DNA of 64,000 bases, taken from Leishmania infantum JPCM5. Its lineage: Eukaryota > Euglenozoa > Kinetoplastea > Trypanosomatida > Trypanosomatidae. Below are positions 31,329 to 41,463 of this stretch, one piece after another. Location: NCBI RefSeq assembly GCF_000002875.2, contig NC_009389.2:224001-288000 (forward strand), in the 5' to 3' direction. Each line of letters starts with the position of its first letter. The stretch's first letter is position 1. Position numbers and translations under genes: made by a program. Below the pieces are notes generated by a model. The model was given only the letters and a program-made list of their open reading frames with translations. It had not been told where the DNA came from and did no database searches.

Positions 31329-32345
31329 TCATATATGTGGTAGATGGGGCATTCGACTTACTGGGGTGCTCGAGTTGGTGGCCTGCTGCTTGCCGATGAG
31401 TTGCTTCGTACGCGCCTTCAAACTCATTGTCCGCATAACGTACAGCTGTGATCCAGGCTGAGCATACTGAGGGGAATGCGTACCCACTTTAGGGTGACTC
31501 GGCGTCGGCCCACTGGAAGCGGCTGCATCCAAAGGAGAAAGGATCAAGGGCTGCACAGGATTTTCACCAGGTGAAAGAACAAGAGATGACGATGTCTTTT
31601 GTTCACTTATTTTGCTCTTTCCAGCGCTTGAAATATTTCCTCCGTGCAACCTTGCATTATCGATCTTGCGAGGTGCATGGCTCGCTGAGTTTCGACTGTC
31701 CAACACCATCAAGCTGTCATCGAGGCTAGGACGTCTCACTTCATGCTCGTGTTGGCTTATCCTCACGGGAGTGAGGCCAAGCTGCGAGGAGCACCACAGC
31801 TGTAGTTTCTCGCCTACAGTACTCATCATTTTCGTAGTCCAGCCTGCCAGCCATTCCTTTACTGCCTCACAGACGAGCTTGCACTGTTGCACGCTCGTGT
31901 TGCTGTCGGAGGCAGCTGCATCTTCATCTATACTGCAGACTTGCGAGCCGACCGAGACTCGAGCTGGAACGCACAAGGTCGATTGTGCAAGAGCGGTGTG
32001 GCGCGCCGACTTTTCCTCCTCAGCGCCTCCGCAAAGAGCAACCTTCTTCCACATGTCAGCTGCTTTTTCAGCTTCGGCGAGCTTCGACCGCAGCACTCGG
32101 GTATGCGCATCAAATACACGCTCGATAACAGCGTTAGCAAGTTGTTCACTGTTGACACGCAGCGGCTGAATGCTACTTGCTTTGGGCTCAATATGCGCTG
32201 CGTTCAGAAGTGTGATTGCTTTTTCAAGAACTCCATCCTTGTACGCCATGTATGTGAGTGCCTCTCCGCTGTCGACGAACTTTGGAATAGCAGTCGCTTC
32301 AAGCTCTCGTAGCAGTGCTATTACTTGCTCTCTTCCATCGTTCAT
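31329..32345 (-). CDS. Unknown protein with atypical codon usage
   Basis: This encodes 338 aa starting at MNDGREQVIALLRELE (ATG at 32345); the frame is open to 32492 but the upstream 49 codons are hydrophobic and UTR-like. I do not recognise the family. Residues 1-60 look helical (ALTYMAYKDGVLEKAITLLN), followed by a helix-rich stretch with AFDAHTRVL-like and KLAEAEKAADMWKKVAL segments (about 75-110), consistent with a short coiled coil. The second half is Ser/Pro/Lys-rich and probably disordered. By eye only about half of third codon positions are G or C, against the great majority in neighbours. The sustained open frame and helix pattern argue that it is real. It could be an ancient acquisition, a rapidly drifting gene or a gene inside a low-GC island. 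Confidence 0.65.
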   Translation of the reverse strand: MNDGREQVIALLRELEATAIPKFVDSGEALTYMAYKDGVLEKAITLLNAAHIEPKASSIQPLRVNSEQLANAVIERVFDAHTRVLRSKLAEAEKAADMWKKVALCGGAEEEKSARHTALAQSTLCVPARVSVGSQVCSIDEDAAASDSNTSVQQCKLVCEAVKEWLAGWTTKMMSTVGEKLQLWCSSQLGLTPVRISQHEHEVRRPSLDDSLMVLDSRNSASHAPRKIDNARLHGGNISSAGKSKISEQKTSSSLVLSPGENPVQPLILSPLDAAASSGPTPSHPKVGTHSPQYAQPGSQLYVMRTMSLKARTKQLIGKQQATNSSTPVSRMPHLPHI

Positions 32346-33025
32346 TATCAGCGCCGCTTCATGTGAATGGAAAGACGCTGGTAGCTCACAAGGCAAAGCG
32401 CATTTTTGATAACAGATATCAACGAAAATGAAATGATGGCCTCGCAAGAAAATCTTGAGTAGAATAGAGGGGAATGTATACGTTAGAATCATTACATGAA
32501 GTTGGGCTTCAGTACGTGAAAGAGATCACTGCGACCCTGCAAAAAAAAAAGGCAAGGCGTGCTCATCAGAGGTATGCTGGCTCTCTTTACCGAGCCTCTG
32601 CTGCGGTAGGGGCGACTTGCGCCGCCACGTGCTTCGATGAACTCCAGAATGTATCGACAGAAAACTGTGGTGGCTGCTGCCCCAGCCACAGTTCACCAAG
32701 GTTTCACTCTTTTCTTAAAGATTTCCCAAGAACTCTTTTGTTTGCTTGACTACACTAATCTGAAGAGCTGACCAGCAAAATAAAAGGAAATCAGAAAAGA
32801 AGGCGTGCTTAGGGCTGCGGAAAAAAGGATCACAAAGCGCTGAGACCCTGATTCAATATAACGCCTCATTTTCCGACTTTGCCCAAACACGGCGAACAAA
32901 AAAGGGAAGCTCTTTGTAATATCCTAAGTGCTAAGATTTCCCAACTTGAAACAAACAACAAAAAAGACGGAAACAAGCAAGTTAGTATTTTTGTTCTCCT
33001 TTCCTTTTCGTAAAAGTTGTGTCGA
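32346..33025. other. AT-rich spacer
   Basis: AT-rich with A-runs at 32540-32550, 32818-32826, 32897-32903 and 32958-32964. No gene seen. Confidence 0.5.
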
Positions 33026-33628
33026 TTACTTGAACTCAGCGTACTGCGGGGCCTGACCGTAGCGGTACCACCAGATGCACAGGGTCACGACAAACGCCAT
33101 CAACGTCGTGACGAAGGAGGAGTACCAAATGATGGACATGAACTCCTCATCCGTGCCAGGGCGTGAGTTCTGGTGCATTGCGTTCTCCGTCACGCCGACC
33201 AGGTTCGTCGACTCGCACACAAACAGCACACGAGTCCACAGCTCCTGCATGTGCTTCTTATAGTCGTTGCTCATCTTCTTGCTGGTCATATAGCTGGTCA
33301 GGCGCTTGACCTCGTACTCGTCCTTCGGGATAATGCTGCCCATGTGGTCCAGTTCTACAGTGTTAGTGATGGTTGCAGCATAGCAGCCCCTCTTGAACGT
33401 CATCTTCTCCTTCATGTACCGCTTGACGATCTCGTTAAAGCGTATCTCCGCGGCGGTGCGAACTTTGGTGCGGAATACGTGACGGCGGAGTGGGTAGTAT
33501 ACCTTCCCGACCTCTTTGTACACGAACTTCTTCGCCAGCGGACTCGTGTAGTTACACATGGGGTTGGATTGACCACCGAAGGTGGCCATGGCACCCCCGA
33601 GGGTCATATTACCGAAATTCATCGTCAT
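33026..33628 (-). CDS. Short protein with one C-terminal membrane segment
   Basis: This encodes 200 aa from the ATG at 33628 (MTMNFGNMTLGG); the frame extends slightly upstream only through a TTG codon. Codon use is normal for this genome although both flanks are AT-rich. Most of the protein is hydrophilic, basic and helical (about 30-165, e.g. KEVGKVYYPLRRHVFRTKV, NEIVKRYMKEKM). One strong hydrophobic segment lies at about 168-190 (SFVTTLMAFVVTLCIWWYRYG), leaving a tail of about ten residues, so it is a single-pass protein with most of its mass on one side. Many Met, Tyr and Lys residues and the size would suit a trypanosomatid-specific subunit of a mitochondrial membrane complex, but that is a guess; no domain was recognised. 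Confidence 0.8.
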   Translation of the reverse strand: MTMNFGNMTLGGAMATFGGQSNPMCNYTSPLAKKFVYKEVGKVYYPLRRHVFRTKVRTAAEIRFNEIVKRYMKEKMTFKRGCYAATITNTVELDHMGSIIPKDEYEVKRLTSYMTSKKMSNDYKKHMQELWTRVLFVCESTNLVGVTENAMHQNSRPGTDEEFMSIIWYSSFVTTLMAFVVTLCIWWYRYGQAPQYAEFK

Positions 33629-34965
33629 TTTGGCGAACAAAGGACAGACTTGGTGTTCTAGTTGGCGTTACTCGCTTTTTCAGTGATGTTTGCGTTTTTT
33701 TTTGTTTCGAGGGCTGTCAGGGAAACAGGAGGAGGGAGGCGAGAGAGCAAAAAGAGGTAATATAAAGTGCACAGTAGACGTAGCGAGTAGTGCTGTTTTG
33801 TGCGGTGCTAGTGGGAGAGTTAGAGCAAAGCAGAGGTGGCCCACTTCTTTTTTTTTTTGTTGGTTTCGGGCAGCCGATAGTTCGGCGGCTGGGTGAAGTG
33901 ATGGCGTTTACACCCTGGAAATCTTCATTTTTTTTTTTCTACAAGCTCAACACCGAGACATGTGGAGTAGCACTTTGATCAAAGTACAATTGCCCTGTGC
34001 TCACAACCAGTCCAATCATGATTACTGTCAAGGCGAAAGATAGGGAGACACACACAGCTAGGGCAGCGTTTGATGCGGAGTCATCTCGCGGGTTCCACTT
34101 GAAAGTTTAAACTGATCGGCTGGCATGGGTTTCTGAGGGCACGCATGGGGTAGGGGGGCGTGCGGGTGCAGTCGGTTTGGTGGCCGCCATGTTGGGCGAC
34201 CTTTGGGGGGGGGCGCCTTGGTGGGGCCGTGGGTGGCCCTGGCGGCATGCCCATCGGTTGGGGCCAAGGGAGGGGGGGGTTTGCCGGCCCCTGGCCGGGG
34301 ACGTGGGTCGCGGGCCCAGCGCCACCGCCGCGGCGTTCGGGTTGGTGGGTGGCGCAGCGCTCTGGAAGGGGGCGGTGGTGTGATGGCGGTGTCGGTTGGG
34401 GTGGTGGAGGGTTGCTGAGGGCCGGCGCCTCGGCCCTCCGCGGTGCAGTTTCGCATGAACATGCCGTGCGGGGCGGCAAAGGCCGCCGCGACAGTTGGCG
34501 CGCGCAATCGCCGTTTCAGACGCTCGACCAAGAGAGGGATGTGCTGCCTCACTTCCATGTGTCTTCGCAAGCCTCTGCGAGAGCTCGGTGAAGGGAACCG
34601 CGTTACGGGAAGGCGAACCAGGCGTGCGCGCACACTCTCATCACCATTACTCCGTGGAACATCCAAGGCAAAACGACGACGAGTTTTTGGCGCAGAAGTG
34701 TACATTCGGTCTTGGTGAACCAAGGAAAAGCGCAGGGGAACCACGTGAGCGACTTCCTCGGCTTCGGGCGGGGAAGTGGACGGGTGCAGATCTGCTCGTG
34801 CGCACGCCCTCCCACGCAGCTGAGCGAAGCGAGCGAGAAACACATGTCGACAGCAGCTATCGAACAGAGCTGGCGAGGCGAGGCGGGGAGAGCGGGGGGG
34901 GGGCTGGGCTGGGCGTTAATGCTAATTACACGCGCGCAGCCTTGAACTCCCTTCCGAGACGGCGG
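33629..34965. other. Spacer with T-runs and a GC-rich block, no gene accepted
   Basis: Has T-runs at about 33848-33860 and 33930-33941, then changes abruptly from AT-rich to a G-rich plus strand (about 34140-34440, with runs of 7 to 9 G). From 34440 to 34840 several frames stay open on both strands without a consistent codon bias. It resembles neither the neighbouring spacers nor a gene, and is treated in the findings as a possible degenerate mobile element. Confidence 0.4.
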
Positions 34966-35952
34966 CTAGAGCTTGAGATCCTTGAACAGCGCGCTCTGCA
35001 GGAGGTGGCCTGTGAGAATGATACTGACTGCTACGAGAAAGAAGTCGTCCGCGTACCTCGCGGCGGTGTACACGACAACGGTGAAGACGTGCACGACGCT
35101 GGCGTATGCGGCGGCGAGGGCCGACGAGGGCACGTTGGGCTTGACGGCCTGCTGCTGCTGTACGGCGCCATCGACTACCTCCGTCAGGCTTGTCGGCATG
35201 AGCATGTAGGCAAACATGGTGGCGTGGAGAACGGCGATGCGGAGCCCGATAACGATAGGCAGCAGACGCGCGTGTGTAATGACGCGCAGTCGCAGCACGC
35301 AGCAGTCTAACAGTGACACCTTCTTCGTGCCACAGAAGCCGCCGTTGTAGTTCTGCAAGAGCAGCACATCATCGACAGAGGGCTTCGAGTTGGCGACGGG
35401 CACGGGGCACGCGAGTTCTGCAGGTTGTCGGCACAGCGGGCACCGAAGCCGCCGGTAAATCCCGGAGCACTGCCATATCTGCACGAGACAGCGGGCGCAG
35501 AACTGCTGATGACCACACGGCAGCAGCTCCACGGGGTGGTCAACGACGGTGGAGAAGCAGATGATGCAGTGCACCTCATCTCCAGCTTCAGCCGCTGCTG
35601 CAGGCGTGGTATCCTCTGCTGCCTCCTGCGACGAAGTTGGACGCGTTGGCCGCAGGGCGGCCGCCATGGCTTGCACCTCGGTGTAACTCGGCAGCGTTCT
35701 CCAGTGGGTCGCTTGCTGCCGCATCCGCCGTGCCTCGATGTGCATCACGACAAACCGCGCTATCCACAAAACGAGCATCACCAACGCCAACGCCGGCACC
35801 GCCACGCGCAGGAGGTTCAACGCCATCGAGCCGCCACTCGACACGCTCGCGAAAATGTTGCAGGCGGCCGGGAACGTGGCCGTCGCTGGGTGGGGCTTGT
35901 TAACGTACCTCGCCTGTGCAAACGTCCGCTCCGGTCGCGGTCGGTGCTCCAT
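34966..35952 (-). CDS. Membrane RING-type E3 ubiquitin ligase, RNF170-like
   Basis: This encodes 328 aa from the first ATG after a likely splice region (35952, MEHRPRPERT); Met43 at 35826 is the alternative. Order: a membrane segment at about 50-70 (PALALVMLVLWIARFVVM), a C3HC4 RING at 129-174 (Cys129, Cys132, Cys146, His148, Cys152, Cys155, Cys171, Cys174), then two or three C-terminal hydrophobic segments and an ARYADDFFLVAVSIILTG motif. RING position, the CPLCRQ ending and the DDFF motif match RNF170/DUF1232, an ER E3 ligase that in animals helps degrade IP3 receptors. In trypanosomatids it would be an ER-associated ligase; the substrate is unknown. All zinc ligands are present. A ubiquitin E2 (UBC2) is encoded 10 kb upstream in the same unit, which need not mean they pair. 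Confidence 0.82.
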   Translation of the reverse strand: MEHRPRPERTFAQARYVNKPHPATATFPAACNIFASVSSGGSMALNLLRVAVPALALVMLVLWIARFVVMHIEARRMRQQATHWRTLPSYTEVQAMAAALRPTRPTSSQEAAEDTTPAAAAEAGDEVHCIICFSTVVDHPVELLPCGHQQFCARCLVQIWQCSGIYRRLRCPLCRQPAELACPVPVANSKPSVDDVLLLQNYNGGFCGTKKVSLLDCCVLRLRVITHARLLPIVIGLRIAVLHATMFAYMLMPTSLTEVVDGAVQQQQAVKPNVPSSALAAAYASVVHVFTVVVYTAARYADDFFLVAVSIILTGHLLQSALFKDLKL

Positions 35953-37737
35953 CTTGCCCCTCCCCCCCTCCTCCGCTCCCCCCACCGCCACGTTCCCCGC
36001 CGCCGCCTTCCCTCGCCCGTATTGCGCCCTCTCTGTGTGTGCGTGTGCGCTCCTACGTGTGAGAAGCCACGCTGAGCAAGCGCCAGAGAAGCGGGCGTGT
36101 GCGGAGTGCGAGAGGAGAGGAGAGAGCCGAACGCCGCCGAAGCGGAGGAGGGAATACAAGAGCGTGCAGCGCAGCAGGACACACACCCACACACGCACAC
36201 ACACACACACACACAGCAACAAGCCCTTCAATCTCCTTCCCCTTCTTTATACTGCAGGAAAGAGAGAGAAGTGTGCAAAACGAAAAGGGAAACGAAACCG
36301 TCGCTGTGCCTGACGTGTACGTATGTCGTCGTCGTCGTTGCCACGGACCGTGCGCGTGTGATTGCCGCGAGCAAGTGCGCTTTTCCTGGCTCTTGCGGCT
36401 GCGACAGCCAGTCAGACCACCGCACCACGCCAAGGGGTTCGCACGTATGCTGCCGGTTTCGTTGCGAGCACACCAGGGAGCACGTCGAACAAGATACACG
36501 CGTTCCAGTGCCGCAGAGACGTAGGGCACCGGCGCGAGAGAGGAAGCGGGAGACGACGACGAACGGCGCAGGCGGCGGAAAAGCAGTCAAGCGACAGCCC
36601 GAAAAGCAAAATAAAACACGCACACGCACACGCACACACAAGTATGTAGCAGACCAATGACACACGGAAATGATAGCGGAGGGCGAAACGGATAGGGGAG
36701 AGAGAGAGATCGTGAAGCGCACGCGTGCGTGCGCTTGCAGTCCCACGTACGCCGGCGTGGAACAGAGTCAGCGGACAAGACGGCACACACACACACACAC
36801 ACACACAGATGAGAGCGTGAAGAGCAAGGAAGGAGGAGGGGGAGGGGGGGAAGTTACATTCACGAAACCACAAGAACGCGCGACGCAGAGAAACGGGTGG
36901 CCGTTGGCGATGACGACTCTGTCAGCGAGCCAGGGGATGGATGACGGCACAGGGGCGGGGCCAAGGCTGCAGCTGAGATGGCGCGGAGTTGCAATCCACC
37001 ACCGCGACAACGTCGGCACACGGAAACAGCAACAAAGTGGTAGACGAGGCCGAAGGAAAGCGGATGTAAGTATCGCGGGCGACGGAACGCAGCTGATATT
37101 GAAACCATATGGCAGAACGACGGCATGCACACGCACGGCGTGCGGGTGGGTCGGTGGGTGGCAGGAGAAGTGCCGGTGCAACAACGGCAGCCGCACAATC
37201 CGCGCGTGCAGCGGTGTGGATGCCCATAGAAAAAAAAGGGAGAACAGGCGCACGGGGGCGAATACGACAGATAGAGAGAGAGAGTATTGGAGGACACATG
37301 AGTCGGTTGGTGGGCAGTGGCTCTGCGGGCGTGTCTGCTAGGCATCCTGCGAGAGCGCGTGCGGAGGGAGAGGCCCACTTGCACACAGGCATGCGAACGT
37401 ACGCACGCCAGACGGGCGCTACGGCGACCTCCGGTGCGCGGCGGCGCCGTGCTCCACAGCTCCATCATGGCTTGCCTTTCTTTTCCTTTTTTTTGTGCGG
37501 TTTCTTTGCTGTGTGACGCTGTGGCGGAGCGTCAGGCACGGGCGCAGGACCTCAGCACGGCGGATCCTCTCCATCCTTACTCGGGCTTCAGCGGTGGTGG
37601 TGGTGGTGGTGGGAACAGCGCGATCGTGCGTTCCAACGCGTCATAAAGACAATCTTCCACGGGCGCAGCAACACACACTTGGAGATCAACCCACCAGCGG
37701 ATGATGACGGGCTCGTCAGACTCATCGCCTCAGGGTA
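35953..37737. other. Spacer, no gene seen
   Basis: Contains a purine-rich plus-strand stretch at 36100-36165 (pyrimidine tract for the RING gene), CA runs at 36179-36213, 36620-36640 and 36784-36807, and GGT runs at 37592-37614. No codon-biased frame. Confidence 0.55.
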
Positions 37738-40700
37738 TCACACGCACTCGCGCAACCACGGATGCCGCAATGCCTCGTAAGCCGTCAGCCGCCGAGAAGG
37801 GTACTTCTCCAGAAGCCCGCGAAGGAAGGAGGTGCCGAGCGCCGAGATGGGGGGTAGCAACACATCGGCGACGTGCCCATCAGGCGCCATCACGCGACCG
37901 ACGGACGCATTTGCCTGCACACCGGTCGCGGCAGCGTCCGCGGAGACGTACACGAGGCGATCGAGGTCCACCTCCAGCCCACCCGACGCACACATGTCGG
38001 CGTACGCGGTGAGTGATGCGCAGAGCTGCTCCACGGTGGTGGCAAAGAGCGTGTCAGCCGGCGTCGCGCTGCTGCCGCCATCGCTGCCCTCAGCAAGGGC
38101 ACGCTTCTGCTCCGCACACCGCACAGACGCCGCCACCGCCTCGGCGCGCCGGTGCCACTGCCGAGTCTGCTCCGAGGCGGCGGAGAACGCAGCTGACGTC
38201 TCGGCACGTTCTTTCGGCAGCACCACGCGCACCGACTCTACCACTGACAGCGGAGGTAGACACGCGACTTCAGAAGGAGGGCGTGCCGCAGAGCTGGACG
38301 GCCGTGACGATGGGAGCGGCCCAGCACTGGCTGGGGGGCCGGTGGCGCCTTTCGGCACTGCTGGGCGGCGCCGGTGCCGCTGGAAGCGCAGGGGGGCGTC
38401 ATAGTTCACCACAGGTGGGCCACCCGGCCGCCGCGGGTTTTTCGCTGACGGAAACGGTGCCCGCCCCGTCAGCAGCGCGTACGCGATGACGCCGACGGAG
38501 TACATGTCGACTGCTGCACCGTACCCCATCTTGTCCGGGCGCAAGGCCGGGTTGGTGACCTCAGGGGCTGCGTAGATAGGGGTGCCGCAGCTCGTCGTTG
38601 CGTCGTTGCGGGAATAGATCAGCTTCACCCGCTCCGGCACCGCCTCCGTGGCTGCTGATGCCGCTGCAGCAGACCTGCCTTCAACGCCCTGTGACATCTG
38701 CGAGAGCGTCCCGGCGAAGCCGTGCAGCGCCCCTGCGGAGTCGAACGGATGTGTCTGCAGGTGGTCGAGCACATGCGAGAGACCGAAATCCATGATCTTG
38801 ACGACCGGCCACATGTGCCGCGGTACGTGCACCGTGTAAAGCACCGACAGCGGATTTGTGAACTCCACCGCCTCACTGTCTTCCTCACACGTCGTCGCGG
38901 CGGATGTGGACGCGTCGCTTGCATGGTGCGAGTGAGAGTAGGCGCGGAGCTGATGAACCAACGTCTGCAGCTGCAGCGCGTTGAGCGCGTAGCGGTCGCA
39001 GGGGCGCTGCAGCATCAAATTTTCGAGCTTCAAGTCACGGTGGATGATGCCCATCGTGTGCAGGTACAACACTGCCTCAATCACTTGAACGATAATGATC
39101 TTCACAATGAACTCCGGCAGCGGACCGCCGACCGAGACGAGCTCAACGTCGTCGTCGTCGTCGCACGTAGCTGCAGTCGCCGCTGCCGTTGTCGAGTTGC
39201 TCTTGCCGTCGCCTAGCCGTTGCGCACCGGCGTTACGATGGTTGTTCGCGCCACGCTCGCTCTTACGAGCACCTGTTTTCCCCCCGCGCTCACGTCGCTT
39301 GTAGATCTGCAGCAGGTCCCACACTTCCCCTCCAGTCGCCTGCTCCATCACCAGTGCCAGGTGGTCTGGCTGGTCAAACACCTCGTACAGTGCGGTGACG
39401 TTGCGGTGACGCACGGCGAGGAGAATGTTGATCTCGCGCTGCTGACGGCGGCGGTGCTGCAACTCTCTCTCATATGTGCGGCGGAGTGCCTCGGGGAGGC
39501 AGCGGATCAGCTCTCGACGGCGTTGCTCACGATCTTGCTGCGACAGTGGCTGTGCGTCCCCGTCATCACTCGAGTCGTCGTCGTCTCGCGGCTTGTGCTG
39601 CGACTTCCGAAATGCGCTGAGCGAGGAGGACGGCGTCAGGGCAGCGGGCGTTAAGTCGGCAAGCTGAAGACTGGCGAGCACACCTGCTGTCCACTCCTTC
39701 CGTCTCTGCGCGGCCAGATCGTCCGGCTGCGTCTCCATGAGCAACAGCTGCTCAATCACGGCGGCATCTGCGGCCGATATCGTCCCTGGCACTGCCCCCG
39801 CAGTACCAGGGGTGGCAACGGTGGCAGCGTTGCGGATGCATGACACAGGTGCTCGATCCGTACCGCCTTCGCCTTCCTCGACATGCTGCTGCTGCTGCTG
39901 CTGCTGAAGAGCTTCAAACAACATGCGCTGCTTGCGGATGATCTTGACAGCGAACACCTGTGGCGCAGCATCATCTGTGGTGATTGCGTCCGCCTCCGCT
40001 GCTGTCGTCGAGGCCGCCGACGCGGACACATGCAGCACCGAGGCTGGCGCCCGTCGCTCCTTCCCCCGTATGTAGGCTTCCCGTAGCTCAGCCGCCTCTG
40101 CCGGGTTCGCCGTCCACTCACCCACGCCGTCGCCGCTGAAGACGTACTCCCAGCTTGAGGGCACACCAGCCGCGACACCACCACCAGCGTCGAGGAGGGA
40201 CGGCGACTGCGATGAGGCTGACGCCTCTGCGCGCAAGGCGGCGCGGTACACGGTGCCGAACGTTCCCTGGCCCAGCGGATGTGCCCGATCAAGGGAGTAG
40301 TACTCGTCAACGCTGTGACCGTACATGCGCCGCACCTGCGCCTCGACGTTCCACTGCGCTCTGCACAGCAGCGCACGCCGTCGCGCAGCTGTCTGCAGTG
40401 CCTGACGTTGCTGCTGTTCCTTCTCCGCCAAGGCGATGTCCTCATCAGCGCCCTGTGTCGTGCTCGCCTGATGCGGCTGCTCTGCCACCCAACGCACAAA
40501 CGCCTCCGCCGTGAGGAAGAGAAACGAGAGGTTGTAGTCCGTCGTGCGCCGAGGGCCGGCGTTGATGAGCTCCACCACGTCACCGTCGCGCAGACGCGCC
40601 GAGCGGCCTTTGCCCACCTTCTGGCCGTTGACGATGCATCCGTTTGTGCTGTAGTCAGAGAGCATAATGCGAGCGGCGTTGCGGCCGGTTGCATCGCCGC

Positions 40701-41463
40701 GTGGATGCGGCGCAGCTGGCGCATCCGTTGCGGGTTGAGGACTGCGATGAAGCGGAGCCACGACCTTGGCCACGGCGCCGGCCGCCTCGTAGGCCGCCCT
40801 CTGTGCCTCCTTGTCTTCCGCCGCCACTGTAGCCGCCGCCGCAGCGTCACCGCGACGAGGATCACTTCCCGGTTGGTAGGCGATAGTGCAGTGCACATTG
40901 CTGACACACGGATTCGTGGCGAAGACGATGCCGTTGCTGGCGAGGCGACCGAGACGGACAGCGCCGTTGTTGCTGCGAGTGCCACACAGGGGCAGGAGAA
41001 GGCGAGGTGATGGCGAGGGGTGAGACTTATCTCCCTCCTGCTGCAGCGAGGCCGCCCAACACTTCTCAGAACATTCTGCGGACGCTGGTGCGCAAGGGTA
41101 CGTGCTGCCGCTGTGGGAGCACACCGGAAAGTAGAACTGCCGCAGAGCTGGTGGAACGTGCCGCCACAACCAGTCCTCTTCAGGTTCACGCAGGGACGAT
41201 GAGGCTATCAGCTTCGTCACTGACTCTTTCCCCGGCGCGTCTGCCCCTTCCACAGGGCAGCGACAACGCGGCGCGTGTGCCAGCAGCCCGTTTTCTCTCG
41301 ACGGCAGGTTCTGCGCGACGAGGACACCCCAGACACGCACACTATCCGCGTCACGGTCGTCAAGGACCTTGCCACTACACCCACCTTCATGGCGCTGCTT
41401 CTTGTGCGCAGGTGGCGCGTTACTGCTGCTGGTGCCACTGCGTTCCTGTACCGGTGCGTTCAT
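37738..41463 (-). CDS. FHA-domain serine/threonine protein kinase with large inserts
   Basis: This encodes 1241 aa from the Met at 41463. An earlier in-frame ATG (41523) lies upstream of a pyrimidine tract and AG, so it is probably not in the mature mRNA. An FHA domain spans about 165-320, with GRLASNGIVF, the CVSNVHCTI core (Ser and His conserved) and DYSTNGCIVNG, and is itself interrupted by an Ala-rich insert. The kinase domain spans about 395-1241: LGQGTFGTV at 397-405, Lys507 in FAVKIIR, Glu677 in REINILLAVRH, HRDLKLEN with Asp810, DFG at 892-894, APE at 966-968, and HPWL near the C-terminus. All catalytic residues are present. FHA plus CAMK-like kinase is the architecture of Chk2/Rad53/Dun1 checkpoint kinases, so a phospho-threonine-dependent damage-response role is plausible but unproven. 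Confidence 0.88.
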   Translation of the reverse strand: MNAPVQERSGTSSSNAPPAHKKQRHEGGCSGKVLDDRDADSVRVWGVLVAQNLPSRENGLLAHAPRCRCPVEGADAPGKESVTKLIASSSLREPEEDWLWRHVPPALRQFYFPVCSHSGSTYPCAPASAECSEKCWAASLQQEGDKSHPSPSPRLLLPLCGTRSNNGAVRLGRLASNGIVFATNPCVSNVHCTIAYQPGSDPRRGDAAAAATVAAEDKEAQRAAYEAAGAVAKVVAPLHRSPQPATDAPAAPHPRGDATGRNAARIMLSDYSTNGCIVNGQKVGKGRSARLRDGDVVELINAGPRRTTDYNLSFLFLTAEAFVRWVAEQPHQASTTQGADEDIALAEKEQQQRQALQTAARRRALLCRAQWNVEAQVRRMYGHSVDEYYSLDRAHPLGQGTFGTVYRAALRAEASASSQSPSLLDAGGGVAAGVPSSWEYVFSGDGVGEWTANPAEAAELREAYIRGKERRAPASVLHVSASAASTTAAEADAITTDDAAPQVFAVKIIRKQRMLFEALQQQQQQQHVEEGEGGTDRAPVSCIRNAATVATPGTAGAVPGTISAADAAVIEQLLLMETQPDDLAAQRRKEWTAGVLASLQLADLTPAALTPSSSLSAFRKSQHKPRDDDDSSDDGDAQPLSQQDREQRRRELIRCLPEALRRTYERELQHRRRQQREINILLAVRHRNVTALYEVFDQPDHLALVMEQATGGEVWDLLQIYKRRERGGKTGARKSERGANNHRNAGAQRLGDGKSNSTTAAATAATCDDDDDVELVSVGGPLPEFIVKIIIVQVIEAVLYLHTMGIIHRDLKLENLMLQRPCDRYALNALQLQTLVHQLRAYSHSHHASDASTSAATTCEEDSEAVEFTNPLSVLYTVHVPRHMWPVVKIMDFGLSHVLDHLQTHPFDSAGALHGFAGTLSQMSQGVEGRSAAAASAATEAVPERVKLIYSRNDATTSCGTPIYAAPEVTNPALRPDKMGYGAAVDMYSVGVIAYALLTGRAPFPSAKNPRRPGGPPVVNYDAPLRFQRHRRRPAVPKGATGPPASAGPLPSSRPSSSAARPPSEVACLPPLSVVESVRVVLPKERAETSAAFSAASEQTRQWHRRAEAVAASVRCAEQKRALAEGSDGGSSATPADTLFATTVEQLCASLTAYADMCASGGLEVDLDRLVYVSADAAATGVQANASVGRVMAPDGHVADVLLPPISALGTSFLRGLLEKYPSRRLTAYEALRHPWLRECV

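Noticed and set aside
34058..34843. 261-codon minus-strand Pro/Arg-rich open frame
   Set aside because: Produced by the G-rich plus strand; Pro, Arg and His strings with no codon bias or domain. Kept only as a repeat candidate.
34495..35310. 271-codon plus-strand open frame
   Set aside because: Its right half is antisense to the RING gene, and its left half lacks codon bias.
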